Source: Gongronella butleri
Lineage: Eukaryota > Mucoromycota > Mucoromycetes > Mucorales > Cunninghamellaceae
DNA: 64,000 nt
Assembly (NCBI GenBank): GCA_025201375.1
Contig: JAIWZP010000002.1
Location: forward strand, 806,001 to 870,000
Direction: 5' to 3'
The notes below the pieces were generated by a model. That model was not told the origin of the DNA and did no database searches. It was given only the letters and a program-made list of their open reading frames with translations. This document shows, piece after piece, positions 1 to 14,032 of the stretch. The position numbers and the translations under genes are program-made. Positions within the stretch are counted from its first letter, which is position 1. Every line of letters begins with the position of its first letter.

Positions 1-2871
1 AAGTGGGTAAACTTTTTGACCGAGATCATATTGCTGGAACGCAAAGAACCTTGGCCATTCTACAGATGTATTTTGACATTTTGATAAGTGATCCAAGCTG
101 GATTGAGTTTTAATCGCGTCAGAATGGCTGCAGATGCTTTGGGCCACCGTTTTAGTCGCGTGTGATGCAAATTAAAAATGGAAATCAATTCGCTGATTAC
201 CGAGAAACCCCATTTTACAATTCATTCGATACAATTTGCCCTTTCTCTCTTTATACTGACAATTTCAGCCCGCTTGTTTTTCTTGCAAAAGGCGTGGCGA
301 GTGTCGCCCTTTTTAATGAGCCATCAGTCACTATAAGCGTAGCACCGAGACGAGACGCATCAAAGGAATTCACAAAAAACATCGGTTTTCGCAAAAATGA
401 CATTGAGCAAAGCAATGCACGAGAGGTCAAAAGTCATCGCGTTCGATGCAGATTGCTCGTCCGGTTCGAATGAGCTCATTTTCGAGGCGCTGCGATAACC
501 GGATCATGAGCAATGGCGTCGAACAAAAATGGCCAAAAATCCCTGATGTACCCTCGAGAGAAAAAAAATCGCGAAACCAAGGCTCTCCAATTGCCGCGCC
601 ACTTGTCCCGCCATGTAAATGCGTTCATTTATCCGTGGAAATCAAAAGAAAAATTTAGGGTTTATCAGCGCGGTTCGGAGCAAATGCCATTTTGTGACAT
701 TTTACCTATCGTTTTACGATCTGTGTAGCGCGACGAAACTTGGCCCCTGAGACTCAAAACTCGTGTCATTCGAAACAGAAGATCCTTGCCATCATGCCCG
801 TGTTCTCGATCACAGGAAATCATGCATTGGATCTGGCGCGGTGCGCAGTCAAAGTGAACCCATGATTTTGGCGATTTTTCGACGCGTGCTATCTCGCGTC
901 ACAGACGTGATGCACGCGTCAGATTCATTCATCTATTGTATCCTGCTCATGTCTTGCCGTAGGATCCAAAAACGAGCGCGTCTTGTCATGTTTTTGTCGA
1001 GCTAGAAGCTGCCAAAGAATTTTCTTTTTTTGCTCATAGCACGAAATTGCGCTGGGCGACCCACGACTTTTATGCCATTTTTACAAGCAAGTACAATGCG
1101 GTCTATCTTGTCACCGAGTTTGGCGCAAATCAACAATGGTGAAATTTTATTTTTTTCGGCCGGCACCGAAATTGGCCAATTTTCATTTCAGCTCGTACTT
1201 GGCATCGAGTCGGCCAACAGAGACGTGTGTGGGCTTGAACGAACGTCTGGAACGGCCTTGACTCTTTCTGGAGCTGGAGGTGACCAATTACGCTGTACGA
1301 TGGTGCTCAAAAAAGCCAAATGGACGTTTTACATCATCGTCGCTCTGTTGTCGTTCATTTCGCTGCTTACAAAGCATCCCGATGGCCCCATCGAGACCAC
1401 GGCTGTTCCTGCATCGAATTGTTCCCGCGGCCCCACACTTTTTGAAGCGATTTACAGGATGAACTTTTTTTTTCCACCGTCCGCAGTTCATTACCCGCTC
1501 GCCAGGCAAAAAAGTGCCTGCATGTGCGCTGGCCGTCATTGGGCCACCCACTGACACCTGGCCATCCCAATGCCACTATTTGCCAAAGAAGATCTCCCAC
1601 GACTTTGTCGATGGAAACCGATCGATCCAGGCCCATTTCATCGTTTCCAGGACACGATCTCGGCAACGATCGAACATGCACCGATTTTTTTTTACCATGC
1701 CGTTGTCGTCGACGCTCGCGCCCGTGCGCGCGGGGAAAAAGCATGGGCTACATAGTGCATGAATCTAGCACTGTGCCGCATAAACGGGCGTCATTGCTCC
1801 TTTTCTCGCGTCGTCGTCGAATTTTTTTTGATCAAATTGGGGGGTGGGAGAGTCCCCATATGCCTTTTTTGGGCGCTTTCCCGCCACCTCGATCGATCTT
1901 GTTCGCTCCAGATGCGCAGCATTCAAGGTTGAGCAAAAAAAAAACCAAAAAAAACAACGCAATTTCCCCTTTTTGGCCGCCTTGAAGTCCATTGCCATGG
2001 CCATGGCCATGATATCCATGAAAATCAAGTCCATGGCGTCTCTCGTGGACCATGAAAATCACTGCGTCATCGAGGGTTGCCTTTTTTTTTGTTCCAGCCC
2101 CGCAGCCCCCCTCGCCCATCTCATCTCCATTCTTTTTTTTTTCTATGGATGCCTGCCCCTTCGATTTACCGCCTATTTCCCCTTTTTAGACGTACACCAT
2201 GGGTGTCTTTTTTCTTCTGGGGGGAAGGGGGGCCACGACAGGGCCACATGCTCGCAATGCTCAAATGGCAGGCGGACTTACCATTGGTCATGTTGCACAA
2301 TCTCCGCAAGTTCATGCAGGGCGCATTGTCCTCGCTTCTTTTTTTTTTCGTCACAAAGGAGTGTTTGACTCGCTCCAAAGCTATGGGTGGAGCAAGTCAA
2401 GGTTCAAAGGACTAGACAGGTAAGAAAAAAGGATCAAAAAGTGTGTTTTTTGCGAATTTTTGCATTGCTCCTGATCCTCAATGGGTCCCCCCCTGTTGTC
2501 AATGGTTGGCTGTGTCTATTTTTTTTTTTCCAGGACCCCTTCCCTGTCAGCAAGGAACTGACACATGGCAACTGGTGTCAGTTTTTTTATGTGTCACACT
2601 GCGAATCCTAGGGCAGAACATGCTTTTTGTGAGTGTAAGCTGCCCTGATGTCTCACTTTTTTTTCCCAGTAAGGTCAATAGCTAAAGGAAAAAAAATGAA
2701 AAGGAGACTCATCTTCCAAGCTTTCCCTTGTCGCCTCTGCCTTCCTCCACTTTTTCTTTTTTTTTTTTTTGCTTCAACCACCAAAAAAACCACAAAATCC
2801 CCCCTCATTGTTGCCCCCCTCTACTTTTACATTCCCCCCACATTTTGTAAAAAAACAACATATCCTCCAAG
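1..2871. other. Gene-poor left flank and upstream region of the C2H2 gene
   Basis: I find no recognisable gene here. The open frames are short, lack domains and are interrupted by T8-T10 and A8-A10 runs. Around 2417-2533 there is a good donor (gtaag) followed by a polypyrimidine-ccag acceptor, which could be an intron in the 5' untranslated part of the C2H2 gene starting at 2872, but I cannot prove transcription. A small CCATGG-type repeat lies at about 1995-2035. Confidence 0.6.
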
Positions 2872-4093
2872 ATGCCTATGACCACGCCAAAAAAATCCAA
2901 TGGCCACCGGCGATCGGGACCCAAACTTTTTCGGTGCACGGGTTTTGGCGATTGCAATATGGTGTTCACACGTAGCGAGCACCTTGCTCGACACGAGCGC
3001 AAGCATACTGGCGAGGTAAAGAAACCTCATTTAAAAGAGAAAAAGAGAGGAAAAGTGATTAAAAAAAAAAGAGAGAGAAATTGACCCTTATTTTCAAAAA
3101 TAGAAACCTTTTACGTGCATTGTGCCCGGGTGTGAGCGCAAGTTTAGCCGCTTTGACAATATGATCCAGCACACGCGGACGCATGATCCCAAGAAGCGAA
3201 AGGAAAGCATGCCGCAAGGTGGCAAGTCGGCGGCCATGGCTTTGAGCAAGAAACAACCCAAAGACCGCCGCAATTCCATTGCTGTTGCGCCTTCTGCGGC
3301 GGGAATGAAGCGCCCGTCGGATCATGATGCGTACGCGCCTTATGCGGCGGCTTCCATGATGGGCTATGCGCCCACGTCGGCGTCCATGGCGTCGAACCCG
3401 GCGACGGGCATGCCTCCGGTCAAGATGCAACGCTCTCAGAGCTACCAGCCGCCTCTACCAGCGATGCTTGCAGCACGCACATTGCCTCCTCCATCGTCGT
3501 CGGGCCGCCGACCGTCCAGTGCGTATTATCCGCCGCCGCCATTGAGCCGCTCGCCTCCCGAATCGCCCCCAGATAGCCGCCGATCGTCGATTCACTATGA
3601 TTTGGACCAATTCCACTATTCGCCGCCACCCAAGCATCCATTCCATGATGAGGGCTATGCTGCGGGCCGTCAGAGTGGTGTGCGCCGCCTATCGCTTGTG
3701 GAATTGCAGGCGCCGATTCAAAGTCTGAGCCATATGGACCATGACCACAATAACGACGATGAGGCTGTGCATCCCCTGTATGAAAAGCCCGCGGCGCCCG
3801 TCGTCGACATCACGTCCGATGAATACGAGGCATTGCAAGGCTTTAGTAAATTCTCCCTCGAAACCCCAACGACGAAAAAAGACGTGTCCCTGCCGTCGCT
3901 GCTGCGTGCACCGCCACCACCTGATCACCCATTGACACACCAAACACACCCAATGTACCTGCCACCTATCAAATCCCCACGATCAAGCGTCAATTCGCCA
4001 AATATCCCGGCACAAGTCGCTGCCTTTCGCCAGACCGTCTTGCCCACCAATGAATCCAATCAAAGGCCCCATCGCCAGCAACATTTTGCATGA
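2872..4093 (+). CDS. C2H2 zinc-finger transcription factor, two fingers at the N terminus
   Basis: Predicted nuclear DNA-binding regulator of 377 residues. Exons are 2872-3015 and 3104-4093, joined at a codon boundary; the intron starts gtaaag and ends aatag. Finger 1 uses C22, C28, H41 and H45 (Cx5C), and finger 2 uses C53, C58, H71 and H75 (Cx4C); the intron falls exactly in the HTGE/KPF linker between them. The rest is Pro/Ser-rich with no other domain, with acidic patches near the middle. The arrangement, including RSEHLARH and FSRFDNM, resembles the Usv1/Rgm1/Com2/Msn2 class of fungal stress and nutrient regulators; this is family resemblance, not proof of targets. The start is the first ATG after a C/T-rich leader. 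An AATAAA lies about 50 bases past the stop. Confidence 0.85.
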
Positions 4094-4514
4094 ATTTTTT
4101 TTTCTTCTTGTCCAATTCCTTTTTTTTTCTTATTCTTTTTTCAATAAAATGATCTGTGCAAGTTTTTTTTTCTCATATACCAATAGGTGCATTTTAGCGT
4201 GCATTAGACCGGCCGCGTGGTGCCTTTTGATCTCTGTGCAAAAGAGGAAAGGTCAAGGATTCACTTTTTAACACAAATCTTTTGCTTAGTATGTGGCTGT
4301 CAATGCGCTTTCCATGCGAAAATCTTAGATCGTTGGGCCTCTCGCATGACCCGACCGACGCGGCGGGTCACCAAAAAAGGCAGACCCAGAAAAAAACCGA
4401 TTCAATCTCCGCTTGGGCGGCACATTTGTTTTGCCGAGATTGCTTCATTTTTCTATTATTTTTTTTTTCTGTGGTTTCTCGCTGTTCTTCACCCTCTTGT
4501 TTCTTTTTTTACAA
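4094..4514. other. Intergenic region between C2H2 gene and Kei1-like gene
   Basis: Holds the 3' untranslated part of the upstream gene, with a polyadenylation signal at 4143, and the presumed promoter of the next gene. T8-T10 runs are frequent. I see nothing else. Confidence 0.6.
4143..4148 (+). terminator. AATAAA polyadenylation signal of the C2H2 gene
   Basis: Perfect AATAAA about 50 bases after the stop codon, within T-rich sequence. Confidence 0.6.
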
Positions 4515-5481
4515 TGTCCATGCAAAGTCCACAAACGTGCTGTGGGTTTATACCTCTGAATACCGGTAAGTGGCTCAACAACACACCCACAAACTAGCCA
4601 AAAGCGGGTTTTAGGCTCCTTTTACCTTTTTTTTTTTCTCACACACCCCCTTTTCCCCTTGGTCGACTGTGCCCTCTAAATAGCGGTGCTACTTATCACT
4701 ATCTTTGGCATTGTAAGTGTGCTCAGGAGGCTCAGGGAAAACGACCATGGGAATGGAATTCCTTGTTTTGTTATTTTTTGCCAAAACGTCTCACGCAAAA
4801 GAACTTTATACTAGCTAAACAAGTTGTCCGGCTTTTATGGCATCATCTCGTTGGACTTTGGCGACCCAATTGTGTCTGCCGTGTACGTTTATTCGCTGTT
4901 GGGTGTGTTTGTAGGCGCGTATGCCTTGTATGGCCTGCACAAGGTAAGATTGGCGTGGCAATTGGAGCCATTGCAGGGGCTGCGGCGACGACACCAGCAT
5001 CTAGCGAGCGCGGCAATGCTGGCGGTTTAGCCGGGTCGCCGAGAAAAAAATTCGACAACAGCCAGCTGACCCCTTTTTTTGATTTTCTGGTTCTTTTTTT
5101 TTTTTTTGCCACAGCAAAACCTGAGCATTGTGCGATGGTACACGATTTATTACTGGATGGATTGCATGATCAGCACGGCCACAACCATTTGGTTTGCGAC
5201 AGATTGGTACCTTTTCACGGACCACCGTCTTCCCGACCTATCCCCTGAGGAGCAGCTCGAGCATGATCACGTGTTTAAGATGGAAAGCATCGTCAGCCTC
5301 ACGTTCTTGGTCGTTTTGCGTCTGATCCACGTAAATGCGTAAAAAAAAGGCAAAAAAAAAAACCATGCGTCTCACTCGATTTTCCATAAAATAGGTGTAT
5401 TTTGCCCTTGTTGTGACCAGCTACTACCAAAGCATGGGCCATGGCTATGCGCGACTGTCAAAAGAGCAAGATTTCGAGTGA
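4515..5481 (+). CDS. Four-span membrane protein, Kei1-like (IPC synthase subunit) candidate
   Basis: Predicted integral membrane protein of 167 residues. Five exons chain in phase: 4515-4566, 4684-4712, 4824-4943, 5115-5330 and 5395-5481, each bounded by GT and AG. Exon 2 is only 29 bases. The protein starts MSMQSPQTCCGFIPL and has about four hydrophobic segments, near residues 18-35, 44-65, 82-102 and 125-155. The CCGFIPL opening and the compact four-span layout fit Kei1, the regulatory subunit of fungal inositol phosphorylceramide synthase in the Golgi; I infer this from the pattern and am not certain. Other small tetraspan families such as LAPTM-like proteins are an alternative. If correct, it belongs to sphingolipid synthesis. 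Confidence 0.7.
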
Positions 5482-6301
5482 TTGAAAACGCGACGTCATG
5501 GAGCGCAATGGCACGCAATGGCTCAAAAAAAAAAAAAAAAAACACGCGCGCGGCGCGTCTTCCGCGGTTGCCCCTGCCTACCCCATTCATTCCCCCCCCC
5601 CTCTTTTTTTTTTCTCATGTCCCATGTTGTCCGTTCCCAACTTGTATTCTTTTGTACTGTAATCTATACCATCCATTTTACGCTAATAATACAGTTTTTT
5701 TTTTTCACCCAATTTGCATGAAATCCCCCCTTTTTGAATGAGGAACCGTGGAAAAAAAAATATAAATCAGGTGCGCGTGTGCACCGTGGCCGACCTTGTC
5801 AAGCCTTTCCTGGCAACGTGCGTCTTTGTTTATTGGCGTGTCATGGTGGTTCCGCCCTTTTTTTTTTTGTTTTTTTTTTTGTGATTTCTCGTCGCACGTT
5901 GCGCCGAAGTGAGGGTTCCCCCCGTCGTATTAGAGTTGTAGATGATTGAGTTGGATGAGATGGGCCCACATCTTCCAATGGGATTGGAGGCCATTAGCAT
6001 TGGGATCCGACGAGATCCAGAGGCTCTGTCTTGGTGTCCGGTCAACAGCCAATGGACTCGCAACATGGCTTATGTTTTGGGTCACACAGTGAAAGCGCGG
6101 CCGCTGAACCGCCGCGGTGTTTGGAAATCAAAATAGATGGATTGATGAAAATTTTTTTACGCGGCCAATCAGCGCCCGATCCTTCATTCCAATGCATCAA
6201 GGAACCATGGAAAAAAAAGGGCGCGAAAAAAGTTTGACGTTTGCTTTTTGCTTTTCTTTTCTCTTTTCATCTCTTTGAACTTTTTCAAACCTCACTCCAA
6301 C
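5482..6301. other. Intergenic region upstream of SAHH gene
   Basis: No gene seen. It contains A/T homopolymers, including an A18-type run near 5525, and the presumed promoter of the S-adenosylhomocysteinase gene. The last 60 bases before the ATG are C/T-rich (tttgctttttgcttttctttt type), a common fungal leader feature of highly expressed genes. Confidence 0.6.
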
Positions 6302-7874
<1,573 letters not shown>

Positions 7875-10272
7875 GCGCGAAAAAGCAGGTCGTCGCTTTC
7901 AATTGCTCTCCCTCCTTTTTTTCTTTTTCTATCATATGTCTTCGCTCCTTTTAGCCAGTGTCTCTCTCCTCCCCCGCATTTTGTATTATAGAACCCCCCT
8001 CGAAAAAGGGCAAATCTACACCCTTTTTGTTCACTTTTTTGGAACGTCTCAACATGTTCTCCCTACTTTACATAATTTCCCTTCATTGATCCTTGTCGCT
8101 TGAACTTGCATATATCAATAAAAAAAAACTCATTCAACATGGCAAATTATTTTCGTCCTTTTTTGGTCATCAATGTCCCCGCTCTTTTCTTGACATTTTT
8201 ATATTTTTTTAGTCTACGTATATTTATTTTTTTTTGTTACCCCACGGCATTGGGTCAAGAAAAGGTATATGCTCGTGGACACAAAAAAAAAAAAAAAATG
8301 GAGGTCTTGCCTCGGGGGCAGCCCGTGGGGACAAAAAGGAGGGGCGCAAAACACAGGTTCAAGGGAGACTACTCCAATAGGGGGGAGGGGGGCGAGCCAT
8401 TGAGCCTTGATTCCACGCACACCTTTGCCCTTTCTCCATCACCTGGAGAAGACAGCGCACCGCGCGCGACCATGAGCGTGTTTCTCCACTCCCAATTGAG
8501 GGAGAAATCCATGGAAAAAGACGCTTGACGTCAAAAAAAAGCGTGTCTTAGGGGGGACAGAGGGGAACCAAGGGGGAGTCAGATTATACAAAACAGTTGG
8601 TCTTGATCTTTTTTTTTGCCCGTCCGAGATGCGCCGAGGCAAAGAAGATGGCGTCAAAGCTGGCGGCGCGATTCCATGAAGGGAGAGGGGCGCAATTGTA
8701 CAAAAACATCGAGATCATGACCCCACGGCCATGCTTCCACTCCCTGTACGACAACGCTCATCATCTCCATCTTGGTCAATGGGCAGGCATTTATGCGCAA
8801 TGTATGAAAAAAAAAAAATCAAATGTACGATGCACATCGTTTGACAACACAAAATGAAAAAGAGCCGGCTCCATCTGATCCTATCCTGCCCGTGTCGTAG
8901 CCCATTCTTTTCCCTTTCACTGATCCATCCATCCATGTCAAGGTGGGGGGAAGGGGGAGGCGGCAAAGCACGACAAAAAAAAAAAGATACAGAAGAATAG
9001 AAGAAATTGCGCCAATTCGCATCGACGCGTCGGCATGCGCTGACGGACGCGTCAAAGCGCGTCCAAGCGCGTCGCCACGACGCAAAGGGTGCTTCTGCAC
9101 GCCATGGACGCGTCAAACCCCCCCCCAAAGATGGCTCGGACAAGGTCCGAAACGATGCATTTTGTAAATTAAAAATCCCCGCCGATCATTTTTTTTATTA
9201 TTAAAAAAAAAAGACCTCATTGTTTCAAGCCATAATGCGCGACTTGCAGCAGCAGCAGCAGGCGCACGTCACCCCTCCCCCCGTCTCTTGAGCAAAAGAT
9301 GTGCCAGCAAACCAACTCAATGGATCAACAATGCTTTTGTTTTCTGGATTTTAAGATTGCGCCGATGTCTTCGCAATGGGGTTTTACCGGGCGTGCGCGC
9401 GCTTTTCTGCCGCCAATTGGGCGGTGCCATGCTTCATAAATGAACCTCATGGCGGATTTGCGGCTTGCAGATCACGCTCACTCTAATTTTTTAGGTGAAA
9501 AAGCCAACTGTTTTAAGGAGGTCCTCACGGGTTGGTTGACGCAGCTCCTAAAAAAAAAGAGTGAGCAAGGCTTGCATGACTTGCGTCGTCGCTCCCCCCC
9601 TTGACTTTTGAATCTCAATGGAGTCCAATTGAGCTTGCTTGATTTGGCATCTATTTTGCATTTACGCTTTTTATTGAACCCACTTTTTTTTTCGTTTGTG
9701 TGTATGTCAGTGTGTTCTCCAGGCGCAAATAAGGAACCAACAGAGCAGTTAGCGCGCCCCTGAATCATGAAATTTGAAGAGCAGCGCTTCTCCTTGTCGA
9801 TTTTTTTTCTTTCCCCCTCGCTCTTTTTTTTTTCTCTCCTTGTTCCTCTTTCCACCCCCCTTCTCCCCCTTGACCTCCTTTTTTTTATCGAAACAGTCAT
9901 CGTTGCGGTATGGGTAAGTGATGGCTCATACCAAAAAAAGAGGTGATCCACACGAGCGGGATCCATTGCCCTATACCAAAGCAAGTAATGAGCTCTCTCC
10001 TTTCATTAAGCAGTTTCATGAACCTTTTTTTGCTTTTGGCTTCATGCCCCATCGTCTTGCTTTTTCTTCCATCTTTTTCTTTTTCTTTTTTTTTCTACTT
10101 TTTTTTTCTATTCTACTTTTTTTTTCGTCTGATTTTGTAAAAAAGTCGCGTCCCGACTTGCACAATTGTCTTCCTCTTCCCCCCCCCCAGTCCTTTCTTT
10201 TCACATCAACCCAGTACATTCATTTAACACACCCCACTCCATTCTTTCCTTTTCTTTAAATCACATTTCAAA
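7875..10272. other. Long intergenic region between SAH1 and the KNH-domain gene
   Basis: No convincing gene. A 69-codon open frame at about 8648-8857 (+) has no domain and runs into an A12 tract. A cluster of GACGCGTC-type words lies at about 9020-9110, and a (CAG)5 at about 9244-9261. The last 300 bases are extremely T/C-rich and are probably the promoter and leader of the KNH-domain gene. Confidence 0.6.
8117..8122 (+). terminator. AATAAA polyadenylation signal of SAH1
   Basis: AATAAA followed by an A run, about 240 bases after the stop codon. Confidence 0.5.
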
Positions 10273-11965
10273 ATGAAGGTACAGCGCGCACACCGAAGCG
10301 AAAAAAGGGCGACAAATCAAAGTTTTAAAAAAAATTTGGTGCTCACGCGCCGCACGTCTCGGTTTTTTTTTTATAGATTACTTATGGCATGATTGCTTTA
10401 CTCATGCTGACACGATCGATTGTCGCGCAAGAAATGGAATATTTCAGCTCACCAGGGCCCAATCGCTCTTACAAGGCGGGCGACACCATCCCATTTATTA
10501 TCGACGACATGCCCGACGAGGAGGACCAGACCGTCAATGCCAATCTGCACAAGTCCGACGGCACGTAAGTGAAAAATTTCGGCGTGACACAAGCACGATA
10601 AAAAAAAAAATGACGAAAAAAAGGAGACGAAAAATTAGGAGAGAGATGAATGGCCTTTCCTTATTTTCTTTTTTTTTTATTGTGCAGGTTTATCAAGACG
10701 CTAAAGTCATGGACAGTAGAGAATATTGACGAGAGTGGTGAAGAATTCCCGTTCAATTGGCCCGTCGATGTGGATGAGAGCGGCTCGTACTATGTGGAGG
10801 TGGCCGTTGGCAATAGCAGAGAAGATGCGACGCGCAGCTACACATTTACGGTGGAGGCTGACGAGGCCGGCACTGGCTCTGGAGAGTCCGACGTCGATGC
10901 GGCCACCCCCAGGACGACATGTCGATCGAGGACGAAAGTGGGCCATATCGCCAACAAGAAGAGCCCGAGGAAATGGAGGAGCCATCCGAGCACGTTGCGC
11001 CGCCGCAGCAGCAACAACATAAGAAATTGACGCAGCACAACCAGGGCAATCGCGTCGCACACATCTTGTCACACAATCTCATTGACCCTGTTGAGCAGAC
11101 CTTGTCTGGTGTGACCGGCAAAAAGCACGGTGGTGACAGCAATGAGGCGTCGGCCCCAGGATCACATCTTGCTGCCAAATTGCCCTCGCTCGTGGCCGAC
11201 AAGATCTCCAAGACGACGCAGGCCGATGCCGTAGGCAGTGTGACCGACAAGCTAAAGTCCGTGACCGGCGATATTGCAACCAAGGTCGGTGCCGAGGGCG
11301 TGTTCCAGCCATTGATGCCTGCCATCAAGCCCAACGACAGCCTCAAGGCGCTCAAGGCCGCCGACAAGATCGCCATTGCGCAAGAAAAGGCATGGATTGC
11401 CAAGCAAAAGGGCGGTGCGTCACGAACCGGCGGCAACAGTGCCAGCAAAAAGGTCGCCCACGGCAAAGACGACGCGCCTTCGTCCTCTCCCAAGCCAACC
11501 AAGCTCATGGTCCACCAGCAAGACGCCGACGACGACCGTGAAAAGGCCAAAGACGAGGCCGAGAAAAAGCAAGACGAGCAAGAAAAGAAATCCAAGGAAG
11601 ACCGCGAAAAGGCCGAGGACAAACGCAAGGAAAACTTTGAAAAGTTCGAGGTCGAGCGCCAAAAGCTCTCGTTGGAACAGCAGGAAAAACTTGAGGAACA
11701 ATTGGAACGTGCCCACGAAATGCAACAAAGCCCGAAAAAGGCTGTCCAAGCATCCACGGAACAGCCCAAACCGACCTCGCATCAGCAAGGCCATCTTGTC
11801 GACCCCAAAGTCACCTCCGCCACCCTCCACAAGGCCAAGCAAATCCAGGCCGCTGCTGCCTCCAACAAGGCCAATGAGACAAAAGCACAGAAAAAGGAAA
11901 AGCGCGACGCGTACCGCCACGTCTTACGGAATAGGGCACGCTTCGCAAAGCGCATCCTCCAATGA
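10273..11965 (+). CDS. Secreted KNH/Kre9-domain protein with charged coiled-coil tail, apparent frameshift
   Basis: Coding exon 1 is only ATGAAG (10273-10278); exons follow at 10377-10564 and from 10688. The N terminus is a signal peptide (hydrophobic ALLML core, cleavage likely after VAQ). It leads into a KNH/Kre9-type domain of about 100 residues (SPGPNRSYKAGDTIPF opening, a WPVDVDESGSYYVEV strand, ending near TFTVEA), a fold found in fungal cell-wall glycoproteins. The reading frame then meets a C5 run at 10906-10910: as given it stops at 11030, while the frame shifted by one nucleotide stays open to 11965 and begins with a QDDMSIEDES-like acidic stretch that continues the composition. The tail is Lys/Glu-rich with a likely coiled coil at about 11530-11740. 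Either one nucleotide is missing from the C run, or the tail is a separate gene starting at ATG 10919. Confidence 0.7.
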
Positions 11966-14032
11966 TATCCCCCCTCCCTCCTTTTTTGTTTTTGTTTTTG
12001 ATGCTTGCGTTCCCCTTTTTTTTTCCATTTTTCTTCCCCCGTTCCGTTCCTTTTTGCCTTTTTGCCTTCCTTCCTTGGTTTGATAGATTGACTTATTTAT
12101 TGTCCTCTTATTTAATCGCGTCACACCCCAGTCCTTCCTTTGTTCGATATATCTATTTTATTTATTTCCCTGCACTCATTGTGCCATTTTCTCCCACACA
12201 CCACCCCCATTCCTTTCCTTTTCGCTTTTTTCCCTTTTCATTAAAACAAACCAGGCATTGTGATGTTCCGCAGCCAACGTTAAATGCGACATGTCCCGAT
12301 TGTATCACAAAAAAATCGCTAAAATCTCTAAATATTAACTTTGTATACGCCATACACTCGATCACGACACGTTTTTTTTTTTTTTTTTTACCAACAACAG
12401 GGAGAGCGGAAGAGAGCGTGTGTGTGGTTTTTTATCGCGTTGTTCGGCACACCATGCATGCAAATGACGCGTTTTTGTCAAAATGAAAAGAAAATGGTAA
12501 ATATCTTTGACGGTTCATCTCTTGTTGCTCCAAAACGCATCCATCGTGAAATGCCCGCCGGAGACCCGGCAGGGACGCGAGTTGCAACGGATCAAAACCT
12601 GTTTGAGGCACAAATCACGCAAATTAAAATTTAGCCGCTGCGAGCTCTCAAACCAAAATCGAAAAATCAGGTTCCCGGAATTGGATCAAACTTGCACGCG
12701 AGAGAAATGGCATGGCCAAACCACGGAAAATGACAAAAACGAGCGAGGTCCATCTGGTCGTTGGCGAGTAACGAGGGATTCTGGCTTAAATTTAAACCGT
12801 GATTTTCACAGGAAGAACGCGTCCATAGAGTCGCGCTAATGCGTCTATCAGCAAGAGACAGTTCAGGGGCATGGAATCGATAAGGATCAGACGCGGTATT
12901 TCTCGTGTCAAAAGTTTATAAAGATTTTGACCTCGCATCAATTCTGCCGTAAATGTTATTTTTCTACGATCACCGGTAGCCATGGACGCGCCGCGGCGTG
13001 CTCTTTCAAATGAGCCCAGTTTTGAGGCGTTGTGACCAATCCTAGGTGAGTTTGCTTTGACGCGAAAATTTGCGATTTTTCGCGTATTGCGCGCAAACCA
13101 GCCGACGGACCTCCCATTTTTACCGTGTTTTTGTCGGTGAGGCGGCGCGATTCTCCATATGTGTGAATGACGTGGCGAACCGAGGATCTAAGTTTCACCA
13201 TTTTCATTTCGTCGATTGCATCCCTTGGAAAGTCACGATTTTGAAAATCACGGTTTGCGAGTCATCCTGTAGTCGCAGCTGCGCGAGGGTGGGCTCGTTT
13301 GAACGACAGGGCATAGACAATTTTATGTATGTGGCTGTGACGCGCCACATGTGCATCCTTGGTAGTGGAAAAGGCCAAAATATGAAAAAAGGCACTTTCC
13401 ATAATGTCAAGTTTTGTGTGTGCCGATTAAAGTGATCCGAGTCGATGCACACGCACGCGATGTCAGCGCGCGTCCGCTGTGCCCCAAAAAAGGTGGCGCT
13501 GTGTTACCGAAACACCTGCGGCTTTCCATTTCAAACAAAATTCGAGAATCAATGTGGTCTTTGCAAAGCCTTTTTTTGCCTGTCGTCCTCGTGTGGTCCT
13601 CACAGAAGAACTCGCAAAAAAGAACACAATGAAACAGCGCCATTTTTTTTTTTTACTGGGGTCCTCACGGACCATTTTTATAGACCAAGGTCATGATGTC
13701 ATGAAATCATTGCATCTTCAAGGGCATCTGTCTTTCATGGGACCGCTAATTTTTTAGCACAAAACGAAGCATCACGTCAGCAACGAGATGATAAGAAAGC
13801 GTGCTGCCAAAGGAGGGCAACAAAGGCATGGCTCGTGACCGTGCACCTATTGGTTTCTCTTTTTTTTGCTTCCGAAACAACTAGACCCCGCCGCGATTTA
13901 AGAGTCCCATTGACTTCTTTTTTCTCTCTCTTTTCTTGGTTTTGGTATTCACCGAGTTCTCGATTTGCACAAAAGAAAGAAGAAAATTTTATATATTTCC
14001 TATTCCACGGCCAACATTAATGCATCCACGAC
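11966..14032. other. Intergenic region containing a dispersed repeat copy
   Basis: Begins with the T-rich 3' flank of the KNH-domain gene. The stretch 12560-13310 is a family-1 repeat copy (listed separately). From 13310 to 14032 I see no gene; the last 150 bases are the leader of the Mpv17-family gene. Confidence 0.6.
12560..13310 (+). repeat. Dispersed repeat family 1, copy 1
   Basis: Aligns by eye over most of its length with 36695-37455 (same strand) and 29300-29995 (opposite strand). Shared blocks include the ATCAAACTTGCAC segment near 12686, the ACCACGGAAAATG segment near 12722, the CTCATTT/GAGGCG segment near 13005, and the TTTCACCATTTTCA and GATTTTGAAAATCACGG segments near 13192-13252. 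It has no long open frame and no visible terminal inverted repeat. Identity looks like 65-75 percent, so these are old copies. Confidence 0.75.

Noticed and set aside
1..1000. Fifth copy of repeat family 1 near 460-500
   Set aside because: Only one short stretch (TCGAATGAGCTCATTTTCGAGGCG-like) is similar; the flanks do not align.
10846..11769. 307-codon Ser/Cys-rich minus-strand frame
   Set aside because: Mirror of the Glu/Lys/Ala-rich tail of the KNH gene; composition fully explained by the opposite strand.
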